Shown here piece by piece: positions 1-5,624 of a stretch of 5,624 nucleotides of DNA; the first letter of the stretch is position 1, and every line of letters starts with the position of its first letter. The notes below the pieces were generated by a model that saw nothing but the letters and a program-made list of their open reading frames with translations, had not been told where the DNA came from and did no database searches. This DNA is from Promethearchaeota archaeon (lineage in GTDB: Archaea; Asgardarchaeota; Lokiarchaeia; Sigyniarchaeales; SOKP01): assembly GCA_030612905.1 (NCBI GenBank), contig JAUWNA010000147.1, positions 1-5,624 on the forward strand, given 5' to 3'. Both the position numbers and the translations under genes were made by a program.

Positions 1-18
1 ATTTATCAAAATAAAAAA

Positions 19-73
19 AAAAGCATGTAAAAAGCTTGCTTTTATAACTATATCTTTAGATCTTTTTTTTTTT
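19..73. terminator. Hairpin plus T-tract, probable terminator between an upstream gene and this operon
   Basis: AAAAGCA at 19-25 can pair with TGCTTTT at 37-43 (7 bp stem, 11-nt loop). An 11-T run lies at 63-73. Archaeal RNA polymerase terminates at T-runs, so the run could end a + strand transcript entering from outside the window. The A-run at 13-22 makes the same hairpin look like a stem followed directly by U residues on the - strand, although no - strand gene is visible nearby. The direction is therefore not settled. The stem is weak (two G:C pairs). Confidence 0.4.
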
Positions 74-92
74 GACATTTTTATCAACGCAA

Positions 93-108
93 ATTAAAGG
101 TTTATATG
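93..108 (+). promoter_or_regulatory. Candidate archaeal BRE/TATA promoter of the methyltransferase operon
   Basis: TTTATATG at 101-108 is preceded by a purine-rich stretch (AATTAAAGG, 92-100) that could serve as the BRE. Archaeal transcription usually starts about 22-27 bases after the TATA box. That places the start near 126-135 and leaves a leader of about 25-30 bases before the ATG at 158, with room for the ribosome site at 145-150. The surrounding DNA is very AT-rich, so chance TATA-like strings are common. The position relative to the operon is the main support. Confidence 0.45.
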
Positions 109-144
109 TTTCGATAACGAATAAAGATCATTAATAAGAAATTT

Positions 145-150
145 AGAGGA
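145..150 (+). promoter_or_regulatory. Ribosome binding site of the 51-residue ORF
   Basis: AGAGGA lies 7 bases before the ATG at 158, a normal Shine-Dalgarno spacing. It is the main reason for treating the short ORF downstream as translated. Confidence 0.6.
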
Positions 151-157
151 ATTAAAA

Positions 158-313
158 ATGGAAGAATTTTCAAAAAAACCAAATTATGCAGATATAGAAG
201 ATATTAATGAAGCAATTGGAAAAATATTGTGGGGTAAGGATGGTAAACCTTTTTCGATGAGGCGTTTAATTTTTGCTTTTATGAAGAAAAAGAAAGGAGG
301 TAAAAATAAATAA
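158..313 (+). CDS. Uncharacterised 51-residue protein, translationally coupled to the corrinoid protein
   Basis: I do not recognise this protein. The frame runs from the ATG at 158 to the TAA at 311-313 and has its own Shine-Dalgarno site (AGAGGA, 145-150) and a plausible upstream promoter. Charge is polarised. The N-terminal part is acidic (E2, E3, D12, E14, D15, E18). The C-terminal part is basic (R35, R36, K43-K46, K49, K51) around a short hydrophobic stretch, L37-M42, which is too short to span a membrane. There is no cysteine and no signal peptide. The last base of its stop is the first base of the corrinoid-protein ATG (TAATG). The strong ribosome site of that gene, AAAGGAGG at 293-300, lies inside codons 45-48 of this ORF. 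The pair should therefore be translated together. The layout suggests a small partner or regulator of the corrinoid methyltransferase. A leader ORF that mainly couples translation is the alternative. Confidence 0.62.
   Translation: MEEFSKKPNYADIEDINEAIGKILWGKDGKPFSMRRLIFAFMKKKKGGKNK
293..300 (+). promoter_or_regulatory. Strong Shine-Dalgarno of the corrinoid protein gene, inside the upstream ORF
   Basis: AAAGGAGG ends 12 bases before the ATG at 313, a slightly long spacing. It overlaps the codons for K45, K46, G47 and G48 of the 51-residue ORF, so ribosomes finishing that ORF run over the site. This supports coupling at the TAATG overlap. Confidence 0.7.
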
Positions 314-954
314 TGGGTGCTAAAGAAGAGCTTCTCCAAGCTGTAGTAGAATTAGAAGAAGAGAAATCTTATACGCTTGTAAAAAAAGTTCTTGACGAAG
401 GAGTCAATCCAAAGGAAATTATCGATATATTACGCGAAGGAGTAGAAATTGTTGGAGAAAGATTTAATAAAAAAGAATACTTTTTAACCGAACTAGTTAT
501 GTCCGGCGAAATTTTCCAGCAATCCGCTAAAATTCTTGAAACAGCAATGAAAGAGGAATCCGAAACGAGCGAGAGTTTGGGAGTAGTGGTAATAGGAACA
601 GTTAAAGGTGATGTCCACGATATTGGAAAGAATATTTTCGTAACTCTTTTACAAGCTGCAGGTTGTGAGGTTCATGACTTAGGAGTCGATATACATGCCG
701 AAAAATTTGTGGCTAAAGTTAAAGAAACTAAAGCAAAAATAGTTGCTTATTCAGGATTATTGACAGTAGCGTTAGATTCAATGAAAAAAACAACACAAGC
801 CTTAAATTCGGCCGGGTTGAGAGAGGAAGTAAAGATTATTATTGGGGGATTACCTGTTGATGAGCTGTGGATGAACGAAGCGGGGGCTGATGCTTATACC
901 GATAATGCTTTTAAAGGAGTAAAAATAGTAACCAATTGGTTAAAGGAGGGATAA
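313..954 (+). CDS. Methyltransferase corrinoid protein (MtaC/MtbC/MttC-like, B12-binding)
   Basis: This is the cytosolic methyl carrier of a cobalamin-dependent methyltransferase system. Its Co(I) corrinoid accepts a methyl group from a substrate-specific methyltransferase and passes it to a second one that loads coenzyme M or a pterin. Residues about 3-80 form the helical cap domain (B12-binding_2, as in methionine synthase). Residues about 88-210 form the Rossmann-like B12 domain. The base-off/His-on motif DxHxxG is intact as D100-x-H102-x-x-G105, with H102 the expected lower cobalt ligand. It is followed by the S-x-L element (S147, L149) and the GG turn (G178-G179). The length of 213 residues is normal for the family. 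The gene starts one base inside the stop of the preceding ORF and ends 2 bases before the URO-D-family methyltransferase, so the three form one operon. The substrate class (methanol, methylamines, methoxylated aromatics or other) cannot be assigned from this protein, so no gene symbol is given. Confidence 0.95.
   Translation: MGAKEELLQAVVELEEEKSYTLVKKVLDEGVNPKEIIDILREGVEIVGERFNKKEYFLTELVMSGEIFQQSAKILETAMKEESETSESLGVVVIGTVKGDVHDIGKNIFVTLLQAAGCEVHDLGVDIHAEKFVAKVKETKAKIVAYSGLLTVALDSMKKTTQALNSAGLREEVKIIIGGLPVDELWMNEAGADAYTDNAFKGVKIVTNWLKEG
942..950 (+). promoter_or_regulatory. Shine-Dalgarno that fixes the URO-D gene start at 957
   Basis: AAAGGAGGG sits 6 bases before the ATG at 957. A possible TTG start at 936, in the same frame, would place this site inside the coding sequence and has no good ribosome site of its own. 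The ATG is therefore preferred. Confidence 0.85.
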
Positions 955-956
955 AA

Positions 957-2108
957 ATGGAGCCTATCAAAGAAGAACCTATGACCTCAGTTGAAAGAGT
1001 GTTAACTGCAATGGCTTTAAAAGAGCCCGATAGAGTTCCCGTCTGGCCGTTAATAGATTTCCTTCCCATTAAATATTACGATGTTACAGCCCAAGAGATG
1101 ATCGAGGATCCAGATAAATCACAAGAAGCTTACGAATGGATTTACCATAAGTTAGGTGGTTATGACATTGCCATGGCTGGCGGTGGGATGTTTATGCAAT
1201 ATATTAACCCCTTTCCGGATATATTTTCAGCGCTTTATCTTGATTGGAGGTTACCTGGACGGATGTTAGGTCCAAATGAGCCTCCTCAACTCGTTGAACA
1301 AAGCCTGGATGATCCCTTTATTACAGAGAAGGATTACGATAAAATTATTGAAAAAGGGTTGTTATGGCTCGGTAATTTCAAAAGGGCTAGTATGAAAGAT
1401 ATGAAGAAATTGGGTAAAATAGGACCGAAAGTGGCAGAAAATGTAGTTAAATGGTGGACTCATTTTCAGGTTCCTACATTTGCTGATGGTGCTGGAACAA
1501 CTCCTTTCGATTTATTATCTGTTTTTCGAGGTTCCACTAATTTTATGAAAGATATTTATCGATTCCCTGATAAAATAAAAGAAGTTAGTGATTTCCTGAT
1601 TGACAACATGATATTAATGGGAGAATATGGTGCTAGAATGAGTGGTGGTAAAACACTCTTAGTTGGTGGAGCAAGGGCTAGTGCTGATTTCATTTCAATA
1701 AAACATTTTGAAGAGCTGTATTGGCCTTACTTTAAAAAAATGGTGACAAGATATGTAAACGATGGATTTATAGTTCAAATGCATCTCGATACTAATTGGA
1801 CAGATCGCTTGCATTACTTTAAAGAATTGCCAAAGGGTAAATTATATCTACATATGGATGAAAGAACAGATATATTCAAAGCAAAAGAAATTCTTGGTGA
1901 TCATATATGCATTCAAGGAAACCTTAAACCTTCCCTATTTACTTTAGGAACACCCGCTATGATCGAAAAGCAAACAAAAGAAATTATTGACAAATGTGCC
2001 GAAGGAGGAGGCCTATTTGTTGGAGCCGAGATACCTGACGACGCAAAACTCGAAAATGTAAAAGCAATGGTTGATACATGCAAGACCTACGGAGTATATA
2101 AAAAATAA
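957..2108 (+). CDS. URO-D superfamily cobamide-dependent methyltransferase
   Basis: The protein is 383 residues from the ATG at 957; the in-frame TTG at 936 is rejected because the strong ribosome site lies after it. It belongs to the uroporphyrinogen-decarboxylase (TIM barrel) superfamily, which includes MtaA/MtbA and some O-demethylase methyltransferases. Visible landmarks are the N-terminal EPDRVPVW (23-30), a mid-barrel TPFDLLSVFRG (182-192), GNLKPSLFTLGTP (321-333) and a C-terminal GAEIPDD...LENVKAM (356-371). True heme-pathway UroD is unlikely because the gene directly follows a corrinoid protein. It probably transfers methyl groups to or from that protein in the cytosol. The metal site is unusual. 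Where MtaA/MtbA-type enzymes have H-x-C, this has H276-L-D278, and the later Cys (usual ...GC-x-IP) is A357, followed by E358. H276, D278 and E358 could still bind zinc, but that is inference. The substrate and the direction of transfer (MT1 or MT2) are unknown. Confidence 0.88.
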   Translation: MEPIKEEPMTSVERVLTAMALKEPDRVPVWPLIDFLPIKYYDVTAQEMIEDPDKSQEAYEWIYHKLGGYDIAMAGGGMFMQYINPFPDIFSALYLDWRLPGRMLGPNEPPQLVEQSLDDPFITEKDYDKIIEKGLLWLGNFKRASMKDMKKLGKIGPKVAENVVKWWTHFQVPTFADGAGTTPFDLLSVFRGSTNFMKDIYRFPDKIKEVSDFLIDNMILMGEYGARMSGGKTLLVGGARASADFISIKHFEELYWPYFKKMVTRYVNDGFIVQMHLDTNWTDRLHYFKELPKGKLYLHMDERTDIFKAKEILGDHICIQGNLKPSLFTLGTPAMIEKQTKEIIDKCAEGGGLFVGAEIPDDAKLENVKAMVDTCKTYGVYKK

Positions 2109-2110
2109 AT

Positions 2111-2150
2111 TATTTATCTTTAATCTCTTTTATTTTTATTTATTTTTATA
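2111..2150 (+). terminator. T-rich terminator after the methyltransferase operon
   Basis: A pyrimidine-rich stretch beginning 3 bases after the stop contains several T-runs, including TATTTTTAT at 2131-2139 repeated at 2141-2149. No stem-loop is evident, which fits factor-light archaeal termination at T-runs. Confidence 0.5.
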
Positions 2151-2238
2151 ATTTATATCAAAAAAATTGGACTATGAATTTTATATATAATAATATTTAT
2201 TTAATTCCTATAGAAGAAATATTAATTTTTAAAAATGA

Positions 2239-2246
2239 TTTAAAAT
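2239..2246 (+). promoter_or_regulatory. Weak candidate TATA box for the zinc-ribbon gene
   Basis: TTTAAAAT lies 61 bases before the ATG at 2307, predicting a start near 2265-2275 and a leader of about 35-40 bases. The whole 2109-2306 spacer is almost pure A/T, and the TATATATAA-like string around 2181-2190 is an equal alternative. Only the existence of a promoter in this spacer is reasonably supported, not its exact place. Confidence 0.25.
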
Positions 2247-2306
2247 AACGTAATCAAATAAATATTCAAATTATCTAAACAAAATTAAAAGAAAAGGATT
2301 ATAAAA

Positions 2307-2885
2307 ATGTCAGAATCAGATTTAAACATTAGTTTAAAAGGTAATGCAGACGCAGTCTATGTGACTTTAGCCAAACGCAAAGAATTCTTTATCACCGTTC
2401 AAAATCTTACTGAAAATTATATGCCTCAAGTAAGAGTTAGATTATCCGTACCCCCTCAGGTTAAATTATTAGTTAAATCAGAATGGTACGGTGGAATTGC
2501 AAAGCATTATAGTAAAAATCGTCTATTTACAATAATGGTTAGGGAAAGTGGCGTTTACGATATAACGGCTACACTTACGACTAAGAAGGGGCACAATATC
2601 ACATTCCCATTTATAGTTCAAGCTGGAACGACTCAAGCACCAATGAAAACAATATCATTACTTTCCAAACCAAGTGTTGAGCAACCGGTTTCAAAAGTAA
2701 ATTGCCCTTATTGCCATACAGAAATAAGTCAAGATGCGAAATTTTGTCCTCACTGTGGGTCAGGTGTAGAAGAAAAATTAAAAGAAACTCAAGAAAAAGA
2801 TTTGTTAGGTAAGCATTGTGCAAATTGTGGAGTAGAATTGCTTCAAGAAGCTAAATTTTGTGCAAAATGTGGTCAAAAAGTTTAA
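2307..2885 (+). CDS. Double zinc-ribbon protein with N-terminal beta-sandwich-like domain
   Basis: This is a 192-residue soluble protein of unknown role. Residues about 5-105 alternate short hydrophobic strands with polar turns (for example FFITVQNLT at 27-35 and VRVRLSVPP at 42-50). They end in GVYDITATLTTKKGH at 82-96, the pattern of an Ig-like/CARDB-type beta-sandwich; this fold call is inference. A linker at about 106-130 leads to two zinc ribbons, each CxxC-10-CxxC. The first uses C133, C136, C147 and C150; the second uses C171, C174, C185 and C188. The two share the core A-K-F-C-x-x-C-G and are probably duplicates, separated by a charged linker (154-169). All eight cysteines are present. 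The start has AAGGA at 2294-2298, 8 bases upstream. No signal peptide or membrane helix is seen. The gene stands alone on its strand and converges with the GH116 gene. Such ribbons usually mediate protein or nucleic-acid contacts, but no partner is evident here. Confidence 0.85.
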   Translation: MSESDLNISLKGNADAVYVTLAKRKEFFITVQNLTENYMPQVRVRLSVPPQVKLLVKSEWYGGIAKHYSKNRLFTIMVRESGVYDITATLTTKKGHNITFPFIVQAGTTQAPMKTISLLSKPSVEQPVSKVNCPYCHTEISQDAKFCPHCGSGVEEKLKETQEKDLLGKHCANCGVELLQEAKFCAKCGQKV

Positions 2886-2967
2886 TAATATAATCAATAT
2901 TAGCAGTTATTCTTGAGAATTCTTTATATTTATGAACATCTTAGCATTCATGAGCAGCATCTCCAAT

Positions 2968-5604
2968 TCAAATTATTTCAATTAGAAGTTTTTGATTTTT
3001 TTTGATAGAAATTGTTTCTGAAATAGAAATTTCTAAACTTGAATTTTTGCGTATTAATTTTGCGTCTATTACATTATCCTCCCTTTCAGAGCCTAATATT
3101 TTGCAATATTTGATTTTATCAAGATTGAGTTTTCCTATAGATTTCAAGAGAATTGATTTAAGATTGAGTTTTCCATAGGAAACAGATAGAGTGAAATTTA
3201 ATCTTTTTTCACTTAATTCTTGGTTTACTTTACCCCAAGCAGTATTGGTAATAAAAAACGATTGAAGATTTGTTTGGTTTATTCTCGGTGCGAATAATAA
3301 CTGTTTAGATTCTACAGAAAAAGAGATTCCCGTTAACGCGTGAAGTAAGGTCCACGATGACATTGGTCTTACGTAGTGGTCGCCACATTCCACTTCGTTC
3401 CAAGGACTTCTATGTGAACCATCGTATCTTTTTCTAATCGAATTAATAATCGCTAAACCTTCATCAATACGATTTGTATAAATACATAGTGCGGCAATTT
3501 CATATTCTAAACCAGTCCATACTTCATCTGTGTAATATGTTGGAACTGTAGGTTTATTTCCATTAGGCCAAGTACAAGTTAATAATCCTGAGTCCGTAGG
3601 TGATGCGAATATTCTTGGAGTTTGGGTTATTCCTTCAAGCGATTCTTTAAAATTGTATTTAATTATAGATTCTATTGCCTTATCAACATGTTCAGCAGGT
3701 AAAATATATCCAAAACCTAAATGAAAAGCCCACCATTGACCAATTAATTGGTCAGAAAAGCACCCAATTCCATATTGATATTCTTTTATTTCAGTTTCGT
3801 CATATTTTTGGATGTAATATTCTCCATTCCAACATTCTTTATCAAGAATTTTTCTACCAGAATCAAATAAAGTATTACATTTATTAGCCCAATCTAGTAA
3901 ATTTAATTTTGTAGCAATTTGTTCACAGGCAAGAAGTGCTACTAAATAAAGCGACCCTATAAAAGTATTAATGCCATAAAGAGAACAATCGTATGTATTA
4001 GGTTGAGCACAAGAAATAGTGCCATCTAAATTATTGTCGAATTCTTTAAATATATACTCCATTAGCTTTTGAATATTAGACCAAGATTCCTCTAGGAATT
4101 TTAAATCGGCGGAGATTAGAAAATCTCGATAAATCTTTAAAATCATTCCAAACATTCCATCTATAGCAGGAGGGATATCACCAGGGTCAGGAATCATTTC
4201 GAATTGTGGTAAATATAAAGGAATAACGGCTCGATGAGGTAAATAACCTAATTTATGTTGAGTCTTAAACTCCGTTGCTCGCATCGTTCTTTCAAGGGTA
4301 GGAAATAGATGTGCTAGGCTAAATTCATAATTCCAAACATGTGTACAATTTAGTGGACAACTTCCTCCTGATCTAGTTCCCGTAGAAACTCCGTTGCATC
4401 CCTCAAACCCGTAAAAAGACCCATCTCTTATCCAAAAGCAAGTTGGAGTCCTAATTGTTGAAAGCGTTGCTGAAATTGAAGTCAAAACTTCGGAAGGGAG
4501 CGTACTATAAAAGAAATCTTCGTGAAACCTAAATGTGTTTTCTAATAGAAACGACCGATTGTCTAACACGTATTTAATAACTTTTATTGAATCGCTAAAC
4601 CATTCGTTATATCGATTTCCAATCCAGTATTCTGTTTTCGCATCGGGAAATAAAGCCCTATTCAAACGCCAATCCATGAAGCGATTTGGAAAGTTCCAAG
4701 CCAAATAAAATGTGATTACTGCTTTTTCATCGGGTTTTAAGACCTTTTTCGACGCAAGGCTTCCAGTATATGTCTTTCCGATTTTACTCATATCGTTCTC
4801 GCTTGGTTCCATCAAAACTCCTTTTTGTGAAAATTGAGACCAGAAGCTTTCCAAACCCTCCCATTGAGTTGATACCATAGCGTCTGGTTGGTCAATAGCT
4901 AGCGTTAAGTCCCCGTATCGTTTATCGGTTTTAAGAAGTAATTTTGATTTCATATGAATAGCATTCCAATTACCCACACGTTTGTGAAGGTTCAAATTAC
5001 CTCCAAATAGAGGGTTAGAATCGCCCCTTAATGTTTTTAGTCCATCCCATCCAATAAAATTTAATAAATTTCCCAAAATTATTACTTCTATATCCTCTTT
5101 AGAAATGTTCTTAACTTGAAATTGAAAAATTATTACGGGCAATCCAGAATTCTTTGGATCTAAAGGTATAAACGGATTGAAGGCTGTCAATTTAATCTCA
5201 ATTGGGAGCAGAGCATCCTTAAATTGCAAGAATGAAATGGGGTATTCGCCATTAAATTGAATGTTCTCAACTTGAGGTAGTGAATTAAATAATTTTTGCA
5301 TTTCTTTACTTATTCTGTGATCCCCAATTGATTTGGCGGGGATAAAATTAGGTTCTTCATGAGGTTTGGAACTAATCAATGCGCGTGTAATTATCTTTCC
5401 ATCTGAAACATTTAGTTGGCGCGTTCTTACGGCAAAAAAACAATTTGGTACAAATGAGCGATGATTTATGTTATTATTAACTTGCCATTGCTTTAAAAGT
5501 CCATCTCCACCTATAGCAATAGAGCCCGTACCTATTCCTCCTATAGGCATAGCTGAACATCTTAGTTTTCCATCGGTTAGAGTGAGAATCCCTTTAGGTA
5601 TCAT
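2968..5604 (-). CDS. GH116 family beta-glucosidase / glucosylceramidase (GBA2-like)
   Basis: This 878-residue retaining glycoside hydrolase should cleave beta-linked glucose (or xylose/GlcNAc in some archaeal relatives) from lipid or aryl glycosides. Residues about 15-310 form the N-terminal beta domain, opening with the family signature MPIGGIGTGSIAIGGDG (19-35). Residues about 340-765 form the (alpha/alpha)6 catalytic barrel. The expected nucleophile is E427 in CTHVWNYE, and the acid/base is D539 in NTYDCSLYG. DQLIGQWW (618-625), VWTGLEYE (695-702), and SPWNEVECGDHYVRPMSSW (733-751, including E737 and R746) match the glucose-binding region. Residues about 766-878 add a beta-rich tail (LLFAPRIN...SFF...WG), also seen in some prokaryotic GH116 proteins. 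There is no signal peptide, so the enzyme is probably cytosolic. No clear Shine-Dalgarno precedes the ATG at 5604. The frame stays open to the window edge (six more codons), so a slightly earlier start is possible. It is convergent with the zinc-ribbon gene across 82 bp. The true substrate is unknown. Confidence 0.93.
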   Translation of the reverse strand: MIPKGILTLTDGKLRCSAMPIGGIGTGSIAIGGDGLLKQWQVNNNINHRSFVPNCFFAVRTRQLNVSDGKIITRALISSKPHEEPNFIPAKSIGDHRISKEMQKLFNSLPQVENIQFNGEYPISFLQFKDALLPIEIKLTAFNPFIPLDPKNSGLPVIIFQFQVKNISKEDIEVIILGNLLNFIGWDGLKTLRGDSNPLFGGNLNLHKRVGNWNAIHMKSKLLLKTDKRYGDLTLAIDQPDAMVSTQWEGLESFWSQFSQKGVLMEPSENDMSKIGKTYTGSLASKKVLKPDEKAVITFYLAWNFPNRFMDWRLNRALFPDAKTEYWIGNRYNEWFSDSIKVIKYVLDNRSFLLENTFRFHEDFFYSTLPSEVLTSISATLSTIRTPTCFWIRDGSFYGFEGCNGVSTGTRSGGSCPLNCTHVWNYEFSLAHLFPTLERTMRATEFKTQHKLGYLPHRAVIPLYLPQFEMIPDPGDIPPAIDGMFGMILKIYRDFLISADLKFLEESWSNIQKLMEYIFKEFDNNLDGTISCAQPNTYDCSLYGINTFIGSLYLVALLACEQIATKLNLLDWANKCNTLFDSGRKILDKECWNGEYYIQKYDETEIKEYQYGIGCFSDQLIGQWWAFHLGFGYILPAEHVDKAIESIIKYNFKESLEGITQTPRIFASPTDSGLLTCTWPNGNKPTVPTYYTDEVWTGLEYEIAALCIYTNRIDEGLAIINSIRKRYDGSHRSPWNEVECGDHYVRPMSSWTLLHALTGISFSVESKQLLFAPRINQTNLQSFFITNTAWGKVNQELSEKRLNFTLSVSYGKLNLKSILLKSIGKLNLDKIKYCKILGSEREDNVIDAKLIRKNSSLEISISETISIKKNQKLLIEII
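3121..3174. repeat. 15-bp perfect direct repeat inside the GH116 gene, 39 bp apart
   Basis: AAGATTGAGTTTTCC occurs at 3121-3135 and again at 3160-3174. The 39-bp period equals 13 codons, and the repeat encodes GKLNL at residues 811-815 and 824-828 in the C-terminal beta tail. The bases between and after the copies agree only loosely. This is either an old, decayed in-frame tandem duplication or two similar beta strands. Confidence 0.6.
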
Positions 5605-5624
5605 AATGCTTATATTTTCTAATT

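Noticed and set aside
936..956. TTG start giving the URO-D protein seven extra residues
   Set aside because: The extra codons are the Shine-Dalgarno region of the ATG at 957 and overlap the end of the corrinoid gene. The ATG has ideal spacing.
957..2108. Heme-pathway uroporphyrinogen decarboxylase (HemE)
   Set aside because: Tight coupling to a corrinoid protein and the C-terminal pattern fit the methyltransferase branch of the superfamily rather than HemE.
2174..2248. 24-codon ORF in the spacer after the methyltransferase operon
   Set aside because: It has no ribosome site and is made almost only of A/T-rich codons (N, I, Y, L, K). It is expected by chance in such DNA.
2109..2306. CRISPR, tRNA or structured RNA in the largest intergenic spacer
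   Set aside because: No repeated units, cloverleaf or G/C-containing stems are visible. The stretch is nearly all A/T and is explained by a terminator plus a promoter.
2611..2823. 70-codon open frame on the - strand inside the zinc-ribbon gene
   Set aside because: It lies wholly antisense to a gene with eight well-placed cysteines. The translation is hydrophobic and low in information, with no ribosome site or homology signal.
2914..2925. AGAATTCT palindrome (2916-2923) in the convergent gap as a bidirectional terminator
   Set aside because: The 8-bp palindrome has no loop and no T-run follows on either strand. It is too weak to call as a terminator.
3675..3887. 70-codon open frame on the + strand inside the GH116 gene
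   Set aside because: It is a shadow of the GH116 catalytic barrel (the antisense covers DQLIGQWW and nearby motifs), with no family features of its own.

Overview
The window looks like a low-GC archaeal chromosome segment. The evidence is an archaeal-style TATA element ahead of the first genes, T-rich terminators, strong Shine-Dalgarno sites, a cobalamin-dependent methyltransferase pair and an archaeal/bacterial-type GH116 glucosidase beside a small double zinc-ribbon protein. The AT-rich coding style and this gene mix would suit an Asgard archaeon such as a Lokiarchaeia-like lineage. That is an impression only, because no phylogenetic marker lies in the window.

Left part (about 1-2150, + strand): a compact three-gene operon. 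A hairpin and T-tract (19-73) and a TATA-like box (101-108) precede an unrecognised 51-residue ORF (158-313). Its stop codon overlaps the start of a methyltransferase corrinoid protein (313-954) by one base. After a 2-base gap comes a URO-D-superfamily methyltransferase (957-2108), followed by a T-rich terminator. The corrinoid protein should carry a methyl group on its cobamide and the URO-D enzyme should load or unload it. The substrate cannot be read from the sequence. The usual zinc-ligand pattern of MtaA/MtbA-type enzymes (H-x-C plus a later C) is altered. No reductive activator (RACo/RamA) and no second methyltransferase are present.

Middle (2109-2967): a very AT-rich intergenic spacer of about 200 bp, then a 192-residue soluble protein (2307-2885). 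It has a predicted beta-sandwich N-terminal half and two C-terminal four-cysteine zinc ribbons. An 82-bp convergent gap follows.

Right part (2968-5604, - strand): a large GH116 (GBA2-like) beta-glucosidase/glucosylceramidase-family enzyme with the nucleophile and acid/base motifs intact and no signal peptide. Its reading frame stays open to the window edge, so the start is slightly uncertain. It is convergent with the other genes and probably unrelated to the methyltransferase operon.

The least explained items are the coupled 51-residue ORF and the non-canonical metal site of the URO-D protein.
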